NCBI GenBank assembly: GCA_934693135.1
Contig: CAKUVA010000010.1
Span: 1 to 59,431, forward strand
Length of the DNA: 59,431 nt
Source: an uncultured Bacteroidales bacterium
GTDB taxonomy: Bacteria > Bacteroidota > Bacteroidia > Bacteroidales > UBA932
Direction of reading: 5' to 3'
Below the pieces are notes generated by a model, which saw only the letters and a program-made list of their open reading frames with translations, was not told the origin of the DNA and made no database searches. A program made the position numbers and the translations under genes. Within the stretch, counting starts at the first letter, position 1. Every line of letters starts with the position of its first letter. This document shows positions 34,592 to 44,573 of the stretch, in pieces.

Positions 34592-37081
34592 CTAATCGAC
34601 ATTAACCTCAACAGTAAGACGAATATCTGAAGAAGAAGCTCCTACAAGAATCTTGAAAGTTCCCGGTTCTACAACGAACTTATGCTGACGCACATCATAC
34701 ATACGGAAAGCCTCGTCATCTAATTTTATAGTAACGTGCTTAGTCTCGCCTTTCTTCAAGAATACTTTTTCATATCCCTTCAATTCCTTCTCCGGACGAA
34801 TCAGAGAACAATTATTATCGTGTACATAAAGCTCCGCTGTTTCATAAGCATCATACTTCCCCGTATTGGTAATATCAAAACCTATCGCGAATGTTCCGTC
34901 CGAATTTTTCTCAGCAGAAATTCCTGAGTACTTGAATGTTGAATAAGACATACCATATCCGAAGTCAAACAATGGTTTCACACCAGACTTGTCATATCCT
35001 CTATACCCCACAAATATACCATCATTATAAGATATGCGACTATACGGATTCAAGCCATTTCTCACACGGGAAGTATTCTCATAGTAACTTCCGTATGATG
35101 GATTATCCTCTAACCTTTTCTCTATAGATATCGGTAGCTTGCCACTCGGTGAAATTTTTCCTGTTATAATCTCTGAAATAGCCAACCCGCCTTCCTGTCC
35201 AGGGTACCATGCCATAAGCACTGCTTTAACCTTTCCAATCCATGACTCCATTTCCACGCCACCACCAGCATTAAGCACTACAACAACATTTTCATTGTAC
35301 TTAAGGACTTCATTCAGATAATCCTTCTGACCGACAGGCAATTCAAATGTTCTGTCATAATTTTCTCGCTCATTGGTCGAGTCGAATCCAAGACATACTA
35401 TTACAGCATCCGCCTCTCTCATCGCCTTAACATCTGTAGGAGTAGGATCGGCATTAATATATGAAAATTGTACTCGAGCATCACCTGAGTCATCATAATA
35501 TTCAACTTCAAGTTTATGCTTCATACCGCCTTCAAGTCTGACCACTGTCTGGACAGAGCGAAACTTATGGTTCGACCAATTGTCAAGCACCAGCTTACCA
35601 TCAATAAGAAGCCGAGACCCGTCATCTGATGCAAGACTCAAATCATACCTAACATCCTCTGCAGGACAGCACCAGAATGTGTAACGCGCAGAGAAAGAAT
35701 CCTTCGGAAGTCCTTCTGCAGGTGCCCCTTTGCCAAATTTAAAATCTATAGATTCAACATCCTTGGTCAATACAGGTGCGCCTGATAAGGTCATATTGGC
35801 GAAATACTCAGCTTTCGCGCCTTTATTGGTCATCTTTTCGTCAGCATAGAAATCAGACAATTCAGAAGACCTCGCAGCGCTGGAAATATAAGTCTTTACA
35901 GATTTACCCATTTGCTGCATTCCCTGAGCAACTGTCTTGGTTTCAAAAGGATTAACGAAACCACTTCCACCTCCTGTGACAATCATATCTGCATGAGGTC
36001 CACAGACAACGAATTTCCCTTTCTTCACAGGAAGGAATGACTCATCATTTTTCAGCATGACTATAGCATTCCTGGAGACCTCCAAAGCAACGCTATCAGA
36101 GAACGCATTCCTCTCACTTATGCTCCGATCAAGCTGTGGTCTGTCGAAGAATCCAAATGCAATGAGTGTCTGAAGAATATTCTGCACTTTCTCATCAATA
36201 ACCTTTTCATCTACAATTCCATTCTCTATCAGAGGAATGAGATTTTCCTTATTTAGGATTTTGGCGGAAGGCATCTCAAGATCCAAGCCTCCATATGAGG
36301 CGCAGATAGGAGAATATGTTGCCGTCCAGTCCGACATGAGAATACCATCAAATCCCCATGTATTCCTGAGGATATCAATGTTCATGTATTTGTTTTCGGT
36401 AGAATGTACGCTATTAACAAGATTATAAGAATCCATAACAGATCCTACTCCTGATTTTTTCACGGCTTTCTCAAAAGCAGGGAAATATATTTCATTGAGA
36501 GTTCTTTCATCTACATCCGCACTCACTATATGACGAGACCACTCTTGGCTATTTACAGCAAAATGCTTCACACACGCCATGACACCCTGACTCTGCACAC
36601 CTTTAATATAAGCAGCAGCAGTTTCACCGGCCAGATAAGGGTCCTCACCGAAATATTCGAAATTGCGTCCTGCAACAGGCATCTTGTAAATATTAACACC
36701 AGGACCAAGAAGGATATGTACACCTCTTGCTCTGGAATCCTCACCAAGTCCCTTACCCATAAGATAGACCAAATCCCTATTCCATGTAGAAGCTACGGCT
36801 ATACCACTTGGAAACATGGTACTCTGCGTATCATTACGGACACCCTGCGGTCCATCAGCCATTCTGATCATAGGGATACCCAGTCTATCTATAGATCTAA
36901 TATAGAAGCCATTATATCCTCCAATATAATCAATCTTCTCCTCTAAAGTCATCTTGGATACGAGTTCAGCCGCCTTATCCTTAGCTGACTGAGGAACTGA
37001 AAAAATATCTTTGTCCTGTGCCACAGCCTTAATGCTCAATGCCCAGACAAAAATTGAAAATGTCAAAAAGAACCTTCTCAT
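34592..37081 (-). CDS. Glycoside hydrolase family 3 beta-glucosidase with inserted PA14 domain
   Basis: 829 residues. Signal peptide to about residue 21 (AVAQ). The (beta/alpha)8 domain carries ADGPQGVR, KHF (172-173) and nucleophile Asp251 in GILMSDW. After the alpha/beta sandwich begins, a PA14 insert spans about 420-548 (AEYFANMTLSG, then SDDGSRLLIDG), and a fibronectin-III-like domain ends the protein (YDAYETAELYVHDNN). It removes terminal beta-linked glucose or xylose from oligosaccharides in the periplasm; PA14 probably shapes specificity. Followed after 4 bases by the CBM9-like lipoprotein gene. Confidence 0.94.
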   Translation of the reverse strand: MRRFFLTFSIFVWALSIKAVAQDKDIFSVPQSAKDKAAELVSKMTLEEKIDYIGGYNGFYIRSIDRLGIPMIRMADGPQGVRNDTQSTMFPSGIAVASTWNRDLVYLMGKGLGEDSRARGVHILLGPGVNIYKMPVAGRNFEYFGEDPYLAGETAAAYIKGVQSQGVMACVKHFAVNSQEWSRHIVSADVDERTLNEIYFPAFEKAVKKSGVGSVMDSYNLVNSVHSTENKYMNIDILRNTWGFDGILMSDWTATYSPICASYGGLDLEMPSAKILNKENLIPLIENGIVDEKVIDEKVQNILQTLIAFGFFDRPQLDRSISERNAFSDSVALEVSRNAIVMLKNDESFLPVKKGKFVVCGPHADMIVTGGGSGFVNPFETKTVAQGMQQMGKSVKTYISSAARSSELSDFYADEKMTNKGAKAEYFANMTLSGAPVLTKDVESIDFKFGKGAPAEGLPKDSFSARYTFWCCPAEDVRYDLSLASDDGSRLLIDGKLVLDNWSNHKFRSVQTVVRLEGGMKHKLEVEYYDDSGDARVQFSYINADPTPTDVKAMREADAVIVCLGFDSTNERENYDRTFELPVGQKDYLNEVLKYNENVVVVLNAGGGVEMESWIGKVKAVLMAWYPGQEGGLAISEIITGKISPSGKLPISIEKRLEDNPSYGSYYENTSRVRNGLNPYSRISYNDGIFVGYRGYDKSGVKPLFDFGYGMSYSTFKYSGISAEKNSDGTFAIGFDITNTGKYDAYETAELYVHDNNCSLIRPEKELKGYEKVFLKKGETKHVTIKLDDEAFRMYDVRQHKFVVEPGTFKILVGASSSDIRLTVEVNVD

Positions 37082-37109
37082 TGGCTATAAATATTTTAGT
37101 GAAATAAAC

Positions 37110-37135
37110 AATGGGCAACCGCATGGTTGCCCATT
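37110..37135 (-). terminator. Intrinsic terminator after glnS
   Basis: An 11-bp perfect hairpin (AATGGGCAACC with its complement, loop GCAT) seven bases after the glnS stop, followed on the minus strand by TTTATTT. It separates glnS from the GH3 gene. Confidence 0.8.
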
Positions 37136-37142
37136 TATATAA

Positions 37143-38816
37143 CTATTCAGGTTTATATGAATCCTTAAGTACAGTTGTACGATTGAAAACAGGATGGTCG
37201 GCAGTACTATCCTTATCCTTGAAGAAGTATCCGTCACGCTCGAACTGGACAGCAACTCCTGACTGATCACTAAGAAGTGCAGGTTCTGCATACCCCTTTC
37301 CAAGAACGAGAGAATCAGGATTTAGGAAATCCTTATAGTCTTTATCTTCAGGCACCTGACTCATATCAGCAAGAGTGAAAAGCCTATCATATTTGCGAAG
37401 TTCTATTTCTTTCGCATGTTCTGTAGAAACCCAATGAATCGTGCCCTTCACACTTCTCCACTCGCCATTTCCTGGACGTGTAGTTGGATCAAAGGTACAC
37501 TTAAGTTCCAAAACCTTACCATCAGCATCTTTTATAACCTCATTACATTTGATGATATATGTGTATTTTAGTCGCACCTCACCATCAGGCTTGAGTCTAA
37601 AGAATTTCTTAGGTGCATCCTCCATAAAATCGGCACGGCTAATGTAAAGTTCTCCCGTAAACGGAACTTTTCGTGAGGCACCTTCAGGTTCCGCAGGATT
37701 AAGTGGACAATCAAACCACTCTACCTTACCTTGCTCCCAATTGGTCAATGTCACTTTTATCGGGTCTTCCACAACCATATAACGATTTGACCTTGCATTC
37801 AAGTCCTGACGAACACACCACTCAAGTAACTGGATATCCATCAGCTGATCACGTTTAGAAACACCTATTTTCTCGCAGAACATCTTAAGCGCTTCAGCCG
37901 TATAACCTCTCCTCCTCACGCCGCAAAGCGTAGGCATTCGAGGATCATCCCAACCGCTTACAAGACCCTTTTGTACAAGTTCCAACAACTTTCTCTTACT
38001 CATAAGTGTATATGTAAGATTTAGTCTTGCAAACTCATACTGATGTGACGGATATATTCCAAGTGTCTGTATAAACCAGTCGTATAGAGGTCTATGCACA
38101 TCAAACTCAAGGGTGCAGATTGAATGAGTAATATGCTCTATAGAATCACATTGACCATGAGTAAAATCATACATAGGATAAATGCACCACTTGTCACCAG
38201 TACGATGATGAGAAGCATGCTTGATGCGATAAAGAAGCGGATCACGAAACATCATGTTAGGACTTGCCATATCAATCTTAGCCCTAAGAACTTTCTCTCC
38301 GTCAGCATACCTGCCATCTCTCATCTCACGAAATAATCTGAGGTTTTCCTCTACGCTTCTATTTCTGTAAGGGCTTTCAATACCAGGCCTGTCTACTGTA
38401 CCACGCCCCTTGCTGATTTCCTCTTGAGTCTGGTCATCCACATATGCCAGACCTCTGTTTATGAGTTCCTCTGCCCACTCATAAAGCTGGTCGAAGTAGT
38501 CTGAGGCATATCTTTCCTTATCCCACTGGAAACCGAGCCACTTAATATCTTCCTTAATAGAATCAACATACTCCGTATCCTCTTTGGTAGGGTTGGTATC
38601 ATCGAACCGAAGATTAGTCTTTCCACCATATTTCTGTGCTAAACCAAAATTGATACAGATACTCTTCGCATGTCCAAGATGCAAATACCCATTCGGTTCA
38701 GGAGGAAAACGAGTAAGAATGCTATCAACTTTTCCAGATTTCAAGTCTGACTCGATGATTTCTTCGAGGAAATTAAGTTTCTTCGGCTCCACGGCCTCTT
38801 TCTTCACTTCTTCCAT
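37143..38816 (-). CDS. glnS: Glutaminyl-tRNA synthetase
   Basis: 557 residues, against 554 in E. coli. Class I signatures: RFPPEPNGYLHLGHAKS (HIGH-type HLGH) and LMSKRKL (KMSKS-type), the D-rich YGGKTNLRFDDTNP acceptor-arm segment, and a two-barrel anticodon-binding C-terminus. It charges tRNA-Gln with glutamine. Its own promoter lies at 38847 and its own terminator at 37110, so it is a single-gene unit divergent from yicC. Confidence 0.97.
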   Translation of the reverse strand: MEEVKKEAVEPKKLNFLEEIIESDLKSGKVDSILTRFPPEPNGYLHLGHAKSICINFGLAQKYGGKTNLRFDDTNPTKEDTEYVDSIKEDIKWLGFQWDKERYASDYFDQLYEWAEELINRGLAYVDDQTQEEISKGRGTVDRPGIESPYRNRSVEENLRLFREMRDGRYADGEKVLRAKIDMASPNMMFRDPLLYRIKHASHHRTGDKWCIYPMYDFTHGQCDSIEHITHSICTLEFDVHRPLYDWFIQTLGIYPSHQYEFARLNLTYTLMSKRKLLELVQKGLVSGWDDPRMPTLCGVRRRGYTAEALKMFCEKIGVSKRDQLMDIQLLEWCVRQDLNARSNRYMVVEDPIKVTLTNWEQGKVEWFDCPLNPAEPEGASRKVPFTGELYISRADFMEDAPKKFFRLKPDGEVRLKYTYIIKCNEVIKDADGKVLELKCTFDPTTRPGNGEWRSVKGTIHWVSTEHAKEIELRKYDRLFTLADMSQVPEDKDYKDFLNPDSLVLGKGYAEPALLSDQSGVAVQFERDGYFFKDKDSTADHPVFNRTTVLKDSYKPE

Positions 38817-38846
38817 ATATTATAAATCTATTTTCATTACAAAATA

Positions 38847-38854
38847 CAAACATA
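38847..38854 (-). promoter_or_regulatory. -7 promoter element of glnS
   Basis: Minus strand TATGTTTG, exact TAnnTTTG match, about 30 bases before the glnS ATG at 38816. Confidence 0.5.
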
Positions 38855-38875
38855 CATAAAATCAAGGAAATTTCG

Positions 38876-38883
38876 TAATTTTG
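38876..38883 (+). promoter_or_regulatory. -7 promoter element of yicC
   Basis: TAATTTTG, exact TAnnTTTG match, 27 bases before the yicC ATG at 38911, in the divergent region shared with glnS. Confidence 0.55.
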
Positions 38884-38910
38884 CAATAGAAAACAAAAAC
38901 AGAAATCAAC

Positions 38911-39786
38911 ATGATTAACTCAATGACAGGTTACGGCAAGGGTGAGGCTTGCCTGGAATCCGGGAAAATAACTATAGAAATCCGTACACTTAACGGCAAA
39001 ACAGCTGATGTCAACATAAAGTCCACATTACTTCCAAAAGATAAGGAACTTCTTGTTCGTCAAAAACTTGCAGATAAACTTCACAGAGGCACAATCGATT
39101 TCTTTGTTACATTCGAGGCCAATGCAGTCTCTTCAGCCAGACATATAAATTCCGATATGGCAGAAGAATATTTCAGACAGATTACAGCACTATCTGATAA
39201 GCTCGGAATAAAGGCTGACTCCGCACTCTATCTGAACTCTATTCTAAGATTCCCAGATGTCATCGACAATACCAGACAGGACATAATAACTGAAAACAAT
39301 TGGCCTTTAGTAGAAGCTGCCATTGACAAAGCAATTGACAACACATGCGATTATCGTATGCGCGAAGGTGCAGCTCTTTATAAAGATGTCACTGGACGGA
39401 TACAGAATATTCTCAATCTCGAAAATGAAGTAGAATCATTCGAAGGAGAAAGAATCGCGGCAGTGAGGGCAAAAATAGAGAAAAGTATTGCAGATTTACT
39501 ATTAAAACCAGACCAAAGCCGATTCGAGGAAGAGATGATTTACTACCTCGAAAAACTCGATATAAACGAGGAAAAGGTACGTCTACGCCAACACTGCAAG
39601 TATTTCATGGACACAATTGACGGTGAAGAGTTCCCAGGAAAGAAACTTGGATTCATCATCCAAGAAATGGGACGAGAAATAAACACTACCGGTTCCAAAG
39701 CTAATCATGCCGGAATCCAAAAAGTTGTAGTCAAGATGAAAGATGAACTTGAGAAAATACGAGAACAATCCATGAACATACTATAA
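38911..39786 (+). CDS. yicC: YicC family endoribonuclease-like protein
   Basis: 291 residues, the standard YicC length. The N-terminus MINSMTGYGKGEA and the C-terminal GREINTTGSKANHAGIQKVVVKMKDELEKIREQ are family hallmarks. E. coli YicC is a stress-linked RNA-cleaving protein; the Bacteroidales members are less studied. In many genomes yicC lies beside gmk, but here the next gene (10 bases away) is a permease, with no gmk in the window. Confidence 0.93.
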   Translation: MINSMTGYGKGEACLESGKITIEIRTLNGKTADVNIKSTLLPKDKELLVRQKLADKLHRGTIDFFVTFEANAVSSARHINSDMAEEYFRQITALSDKLGIKADSALYLNSILRFPDVIDNTRQDIITENNWPLVEAAIDKAIDNTCDYRMREGAALYKDVTGRIQNILNLENEVESFEGERIAAVRAKIEKSIADLLLKPDQSRFEEEMIYYLEKLDINEEKVRLRQHCKYFMDTIDGEEFPGKKLGFIIQEMGREINTTGSKANHAGIQKVVVKMKDELEKIREQSMNIL

Positions 39787-39796
39787 TACAGTATCA

Positions 39797-40702
39797 ATGT
39801 GGATCATATTAGCTTTAGTCTCAGCATTTCTGCTGGGACTTTATGATGTTTTCAAGAAGCAGTCGCTGAAAGACAATGCAGTAATTCCTGTCCTACTGCT
39901 AAACACTGTCATCTGTTCGTTGTTTTTCCTACCTTCGATTATTGGGTCAATGACAGGAGTCCTGAATCCAGATAACAATATATATATTCCTAATGGAGGC
40001 TGGCACGAACATAGTTTAGTCATATTAAAGGCCATAATAGTGCTATCTTCCTGGATATGTGGCTATTTCGCGATAAAACGTCTGCCGCTCACAATAGTCG
40101 GACCGGTCAACGCCACAAGACCTGTAATGACTCTTGTCGGTGCAATGCTGATATTTGGCGAGCGTCTGAACATTATCCAATGGTGCGGTGTCTGTACAGC
40201 CATCGTTTCATTCTGGTTACTCAGCAGAAGCGGAAAAAAAGAAGGAATCGACTTCAAGTCCAATGTCTGGGTTTTATTACTTGTGGCAGCAGCCGTGTTC
40301 GGTGCTATAAGCGGATTGTACGACAAATACCTCATGTCGCCCGCCGGTGCCGGACTTAACCGGCTTTTCGTTCAAGGATGGTACAATGTCTACCAAGCAT
40401 TGATTATGAGCATCATACTTGTGACATTATGGCTACCGAAGAAAACAATTCCGTTTAAATGGAAATGGACAATACCGTTCATTTCATTAGCATTGACAGC
40501 GGCAGACCTTGCCTATCTCTACGCATTGAGCCTGCCTGGAGCTATGATTTCAATAGTCTCGATGATACGAAGAGGTAGTGTCCTCGTGTCTTTCGCATTC
40601 GGAGCATTCGTTTTTCATGAAAAAAATCTCCGTTCCAAGGCACTGGACCTCGCACTCGTATTTGTCAGCCTCATCCTCCTCCTAATCGGAACAATGCATT
40701 AA
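39797..40702 (+). CDS. EamA/DMT-family permease
   Basis: 301 residues with ten hydrophobic segments arranged as two EamA repeats (GPVNATRPVMTLVGAMLIFGERLN in the first, ISIVSMIRRGSVLVSFAFG in the second). Inner-membrane drug/metabolite transporter of unknown substrate. It follows yicC by 10 bases and may be co-transcribed. Its end overlaps the convergent DeoR gene by 4 bases. Confidence 0.9.
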   Translation: MWIILALVSAFLLGLYDVFKKQSLKDNAVIPVLLLNTVICSLFFLPSIIGSMTGVLNPDNNIYIPNGGWHEHSLVILKAIIVLSSWICGYFAIKRLPLTIVGPVNATRPVMTLVGAMLIFGERLNIIQWCGVCTAIVSFWLLSRSGKKEGIDFKSNVWVLLLVAAAVFGAISGLYDKYLMSPAGAGLNRLFVQGWYNVYQALIMSIILVTLWLPKKTIPFKWKWTIPFISLALTAADLAYLYALSLPGAMISIVSMIRRGSVLVSFAFGAFVFHEKNLRSKALDLALVFVSLILLLIGTMH

Positions 40703-41514
40703 TTCTTGGAAATAGGTACCACTGTTACTTCAATACCCATCTCCTGAAGGTTTTCAAGATACATCTGTGGAATATTCTCGTCAGTGATAATCCTGTCAAT
40801 TTCACTGATATCGCATATCTTACTGAAACCTTTCTTGCCGAATTTGCTACTATCCACAAGCAGAACAGTCTGCTGTGATGTATTCATCATCATTCGATTC
40901 AAGTTGGCTTCCATCATATTGGTAGTAGTAATACCAAAATCCAAGTCAACTCCATCAGCACCCATGAACAACAGACTGCAGTTAAAGTATTTCAGCATAT
41001 CCTCGGCGAACGAACCGACTACCGAAACTGAACTCTCACGTACAATTCCACCCAATTGGACCACATCTATATCTTTATTCTGAGACAACATTGAAGATGC
41101 TGACACAGATGCTGTTATAACTGTTATATTTTTCTTATAAATCAGTTCCTTGGCAGCATAAAGTATAGAAGTACCTGACGCCATCAAGATGGAATCATGC
41201 TCGTTCACAAGTTTAGCGGCCCTCATTCCGATAGCTCTCTTCTCAAGAACAGCATGCTTTTCCTTCTCATTGATATGTCTATCACCAATATAAGGACTGA
41301 TAGGTATCGCACGACCATGTGTTCTGTAAAGTTTGTTCTGTTTCTCAAGTGACGACAAATCCTTACGAATGGTTACCTCAGAAACATCCAAACGTTCTGC
41401 AAGATCTGAAACCGACACACTACCCTGCAATTGAAGGATGTCAAGTATCGCTTTATGTCGTTCCGTCAGCGATGTAAGTAATTCTGGCTGAGGAATTGTT
41501 TTTTGTTCTGCCAT
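40699..41514 (-). CDS. DeoR/GlpR-family transcriptional regulator
   Basis: 271 residues from MAEQKT. The DeoR-type HTH is clear (RHKAILDILQLQGSVSVSDL then LDVSEVTIRKDLSSLE), followed by the sugar-phosphate-sensing DeoRC domain (ILMASGTSILYAAKEL, VVQLGGIVRESSVSVVG, FMGADGVDLDFGITT, VLLVDSSKFGKKGFSK). It represses genes until a phosphorylated sugar binds. The frame extends to 41571 but that would overlap the nucleotidase gene; MAEQKT is a normal start. Downstream of the 5'-nucleotidase pair, so ribose-phosphate or nucleoside salvage is a likely theme. Confidence 0.92.
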   Translation of the reverse strand: MAEQKTIPQPELLTSLTERHKAILDILQLQGSVSVSDLAERLDVSEVTIRKDLSSLEKQNKLYRTHGRAIPISPYIGDRHINEKEKHAVLEKRAIGMRAAKLVNEHDSILMASGTSILYAAKELIYKKNITVITASVSASSMLSQNKDIDVVQLGGIVRESSVSVVGSFAEDMLKYFNCSLLFMGADGVDLDFGITTTNMMEANLNRMMMNTSQQTVLLVDSSKFGKKGFSKICDISEIDRIITDENIPQMYLENLQEMGIEVTVVPISKN

Positions 41515-41521
41515 TATGTGA

Positions 41522-42349
41522 TTATTTTTTATATACATCCAATTGCCCGAAATTAAGACCCCAACACCCATCTTGAACGATAGGCACCTTCACTCCGTCA
41601 AGGTTGGTTTCATAAACTACATCCCTTAAAAAAGTATGAGAGTGTCCACCTACAACAATATCAATATTCCTCGTACTACGGACAAGTTTTGGATCATTGA
41701 ATCCGACACTATCAAAACCAATATGGGTCAATGCTACAACAAGATCACAATGCTCCTTGTTCTTCAAGTAGTCTGCCCATTTCTCAGCAGACTCAACATC
41801 TCCGAGTCTTGGTATCCTGTCTGCAGTTTCCCTCTGAACAACTCTTGTTATGTCCGTAAGAAGTCCAAACACACCTATCTTCATGCCGCCTCTACGTACG
41901 ATGACATACGGCTTAATATACTTGCCAAGTTCGAAGGATGAAAAGTCATAATTAGAACAAACAACTGGGCACTTAACACTCTTAAGCCTTCTTGCTAACT
42001 CCTCAATTCCATTGTCGAATTCATGATTACCGAGAGTTATGACATCATATTTCATTGCATTGATTAGATCTATCTCAACATCTCCATGCAAAACTGTAAA
42101 ATACGATGTTCCCTGACTAAAATCGCCAGCATGCAGTAGCAAAACATTCTTTTTTCCTACTACAGTACGTACGCTGTCGATATAAGCAGCACGTTCAATG
42201 ACGCCACCCTGCCCTCCTTCAGCATTGCCTTCACGCAAAGGCTCCAGATGGCTATGAGTATCATTTACATGCAGGATCACAAGATCCTGTCCGAAAGCAG
42301 CAGACGCAACGAGCGTCAAAGCTGCCAAAATTGACAATATTTTTTTCAT
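41522..42349 (-). CDS. 5'-nucleotidase catalytic domain protein (UshA N-domain type)
   Basis: 275 residues. Signal peptide to about residue 20 (AAFGQ). Metal-binding motifs of the calcineurin-type UshA domain: HVNDTHSHLEP, HAGDFSQGT, TLGNHEFDNG, and GGHSHTFL. It lacks the C-terminal substrate-binding domain, which is encoded as a separate protein by the preceding gene (6 bases away). Together they should act as a periplasmic nucleotidase releasing nucleosides and phosphate. Confidence 0.92.
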   Translation of the reverse strand: MKKILSILAALTLVASAAFGQDLVILHVNDTHSHLEPLREGNAEGGQGGVIERAAYIDSVRTVVGKKNVLLLHAGDFSQGTSYFTVLHGDVEIDLINAMKYDVITLGNHEFDNGIEELARRLKSVKCPVVCSNYDFSSFELGKYIKPYVIVRRGGMKIGVFGLLTDITRVVQRETADRIPRLGDVESAEKWADYLKNKEHCDLVVALTHIGFDSVGFNDPKLVRSTRNIDIVVGGHSHTFLRDVVYETNLDGVKVPIVQDGCWGLNFGQLDVYKK

Positions 42350-42355
42350 TCGGTA

Positions 42356-43198
42356 CTATTCTACTATCGTCACTCTACCATCAGCATGATATTCTATAGG
42401 CTTACCTTCAGCCGTAAGTTTTTTCACATAAGGAAGAACAACATCTATCATATATATGTCAAGGATCTGCTTCTCCACAGCATTCTTTCCTATAAAATAA
42501 CCATCACCTCCGCCAAGAAGGAAGTCAATGGTAGTTACACCATATATTTCATCATCTTTCAAAGGCTTTCCATCAATTTCAGCACTTAGCAACCTCCCAT
42601 CCTTAGAAGCAGTACAACGAACTCCACCGATAACCTGCCAATTTTCCTTCGCCATCTGCTCCAATATAGCTCTAATATCTGAGCCTCGAAGTTCCAGATA
42701 ACATAGCTTGTTACGGAATGGGAACATTGACATTATATCATCCAATAGAACATCTCCTTTTGGCATATCAACTCTGATCCCCCCGAAATTAGCAAATCCC
42801 ACACTTACTTTCTTGCCAGTCAATTCTGCACATCGGCGTATCATTATATCCACAAACCAGTCTGAAAGAGCACTCTCTGGAGCGTGAGCAGTCATAGACT
42901 CTGTAGAATAAGCTACGACTTGCTTCATTTCGGACATGGCACTTTGAGACTTAATCATTATCTCCGCAACAGAAGGTACAATGCCACCTTTAAACACTTT
43001 TCCATCAGGGGCATAATACTTTCCTCTCCTAACTTCCCCCATAGCCTCTTTCACATTGTCAGAACTTGCAACTGTCACTCCTGTTCGAGAGCCGTCCATC
43101 CTGACTTTCTTCCATTTTACCATAAAATCCTGCCCAGTTGCGACGCTTATAGTCACTACTATTCCCACTATCGCGGACAGACCGAACTTATAATTCAT
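42356..43198 (-). CDS. 5'-nucleotidase C-terminal domain protein
   Basis: 280 residues. Signal peptide to about residue 22. The UshA C-terminal domain (5_nucleotid_C) is visible in VGFANFGGIRVDMPKGDV, LLDDIMSMFPFRNKL, YLELRGSDIRAIL and VTTIDFLLGGGDGY, the parts that bind the nucleotide base. It has no catalytic metal site, so it needs the protein encoded next in the operon. It lies 2 bases after the ABC permease gene. Confidence 0.92.
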   Translation of the reverse strand: MNYKFGLSAIVGIVVTISVATGQDFMVKWKKVRMDGSRTGVTVASSDNVKEAMGEVRRGKYYAPDGKVFKGGIVPSVAEIMIKSQSAMSEMKQVVAYSTESMTAHAPESALSDWFVDIMIRRCAELTGKKVSVGFANFGGIRVDMPKGDVLLDDIMSMFPFRNKLCYLELRGSDIRAILEQMAKENWQVIGGVRCTASKDGRLLSAEIDGKPLKDDEIYGVTTIDFLLGGGDGYFIGKNAVEKQILDIYMIDVVLPYVKKLTAEGKPIEYHADGRVTIVE

Positions 43199-43200
43199 AT

Positions 43201-44556
43201 CTACTTCATTTTAAGCCATTTCCATAGATCCTTAAATGTCGACTTCTTGCCAAACATCAAGATTCCAACTTTATATATCTTGGCCGAAATCCATGCGCAC
43301 AACACGAATGTCAGTATTAGAATCACTACTGAAAGAATTATCTGCCAAGTCGGGACACCGAACAAAACTCTCGTCAGCATCACCATAGGCGAAGTGAACG
43401 GAATCATCGAGCCCCAGAACACAATGGAACTATCAGGAGACTTGTAGGCGAACATTGCAATGAAAAAACCAATCATTAGCGGCACAGTCAAAGGAAGCAC
43501 AAGTTGCTGGCTGTCAGCCTCATTCTCAACAGCAGAACCAATAGCAGCAAACAATGACGCATATAGCAGATAACCAAACACAAAGAATAGCAGGAATACT
43601 ATTATAAGCTCAATATAGTTGATGCCTGCAAGAGTTGAGAATATGGCTGTCATCTCAGTAGGTTGCTGAGCTACGGCCTCTATTTGGGAGGCATCTACCC
43701 CAATTCCTGATGCCATCTGTGTTATCTGAGCAGAATCAGTGCCACTACTGAAGACACTTGTTCCGGCAATTCCTCCCACAACAGACAGAATCAGCAAAGT
43801 CAATGCAATCCACATGAAGAATTGGGTCAATGCCACCAAAGCAACTCCTATTATCTTACCAAAAAGCAGTTCAGTAGCCTTGACTGAAGATACCAGCACT
43901 TCCACTACCCTGCTGGACTTTTCTTCTATCACACTTGACATAACCATTCCACAGAACATAGAGATGAACATGTAAATGAGCATGCCAAGAATCATTGACA
44001 AGAACATGTAGATTCCAGACTCGTTCAATGTTTCCTTTCCGGACTCATCTATCTTGTATGAAACTAAACTAACATCAGGCTTAATGTCTTCCATTATCTT
44101 ATCAAGACCATCAATATGATATGACTTTACTCGATAATCCTCAACAGCATCATTGATTTCGCCTTCTATTTCTTCTGTCATATCTATTCCGAGAGGCTTA
44201 CCTGCATAAGACACTGCACTAACGGTCTTGTTCACCGTATCAATCGGGGATATAGTCAGCAAAGCATCCATACCAATGCTATCCAACTGCTTCTTCAGGA
44301 CATCAGGATCCGCATTAGGAAATTGTTTAAACTCAACCGTTTCGCTATCCTTAAGGAACGGCATGACTATTCCAGAAGCATCCACCACAGCAATCTTCTT
44401 GGATTCCTCCTTAGCCAAGACCATGATGAGTGTAGGCAACATGCAAACAATGGCAAAAAGGATAGGGACCAAGAATGTGGTAATAAGGAATGATTTCTTC
44501 TTTACGCGTGTAAGATATTCGCGTTTAATTATGATATTTACTATATGAAGATTCAT
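43201..44556 (-). CDS. ABC-2 type permease (NatB-like)
   Basis: 451 residues. One N-terminal membrane helix (FLITTFLVPILFAIVCMLP), a large external region of about 150 residues, then five C-terminal helices (for example MILGMLIYMFISMFCGMVM and GWVIA-type hydrophobic stretches to residue 430), typical of NatB/ABC-2 exporters. It pairs with the ATPase gene 17 bases ahead. NatAB exports sodium in Bacillus; the substrate here is unknown. Confidence 0.92.
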   Translation of the reverse strand: MNLHIVNIIIKREYLTRVKKKSFLITTFLVPILFAIVCMLPTLIMVLAKEESKKIAVVDASGIVMPFLKDSETVEFKQFPNADPDVLKKQLDSIGMDALLTISPIDTVNKTVSAVSYAGKPLGIDMTEEIEGEINDAVEDYRVKSYHIDGLDKIMEDIKPDVSLVSYKIDESGKETLNESGIYMFLSMILGMLIYMFISMFCGMVMSSVIEEKSSRVVEVLVSSVKATELLFGKIIGVALVALTQFFMWIALTLLILSVVGGIAGTSVFSSGTDSAQITQMASGIGVDASQIEAVAQQPTEMTAIFSTLAGINYIELIIVFLLFFVFGYLLYASLFAAIGSAVENEADSQQLVLPLTVPLMIGFFIAMFAYKSPDSSIVFWGSMIPFTSPMVMLTRVLFGVPTWQIILSVVILILTFVLCAWISAKIYKVGILMFGKKSTFKDLWKWLKMK

Positions 44557-44573
44557 ATTATTTCCTCCTTAAA

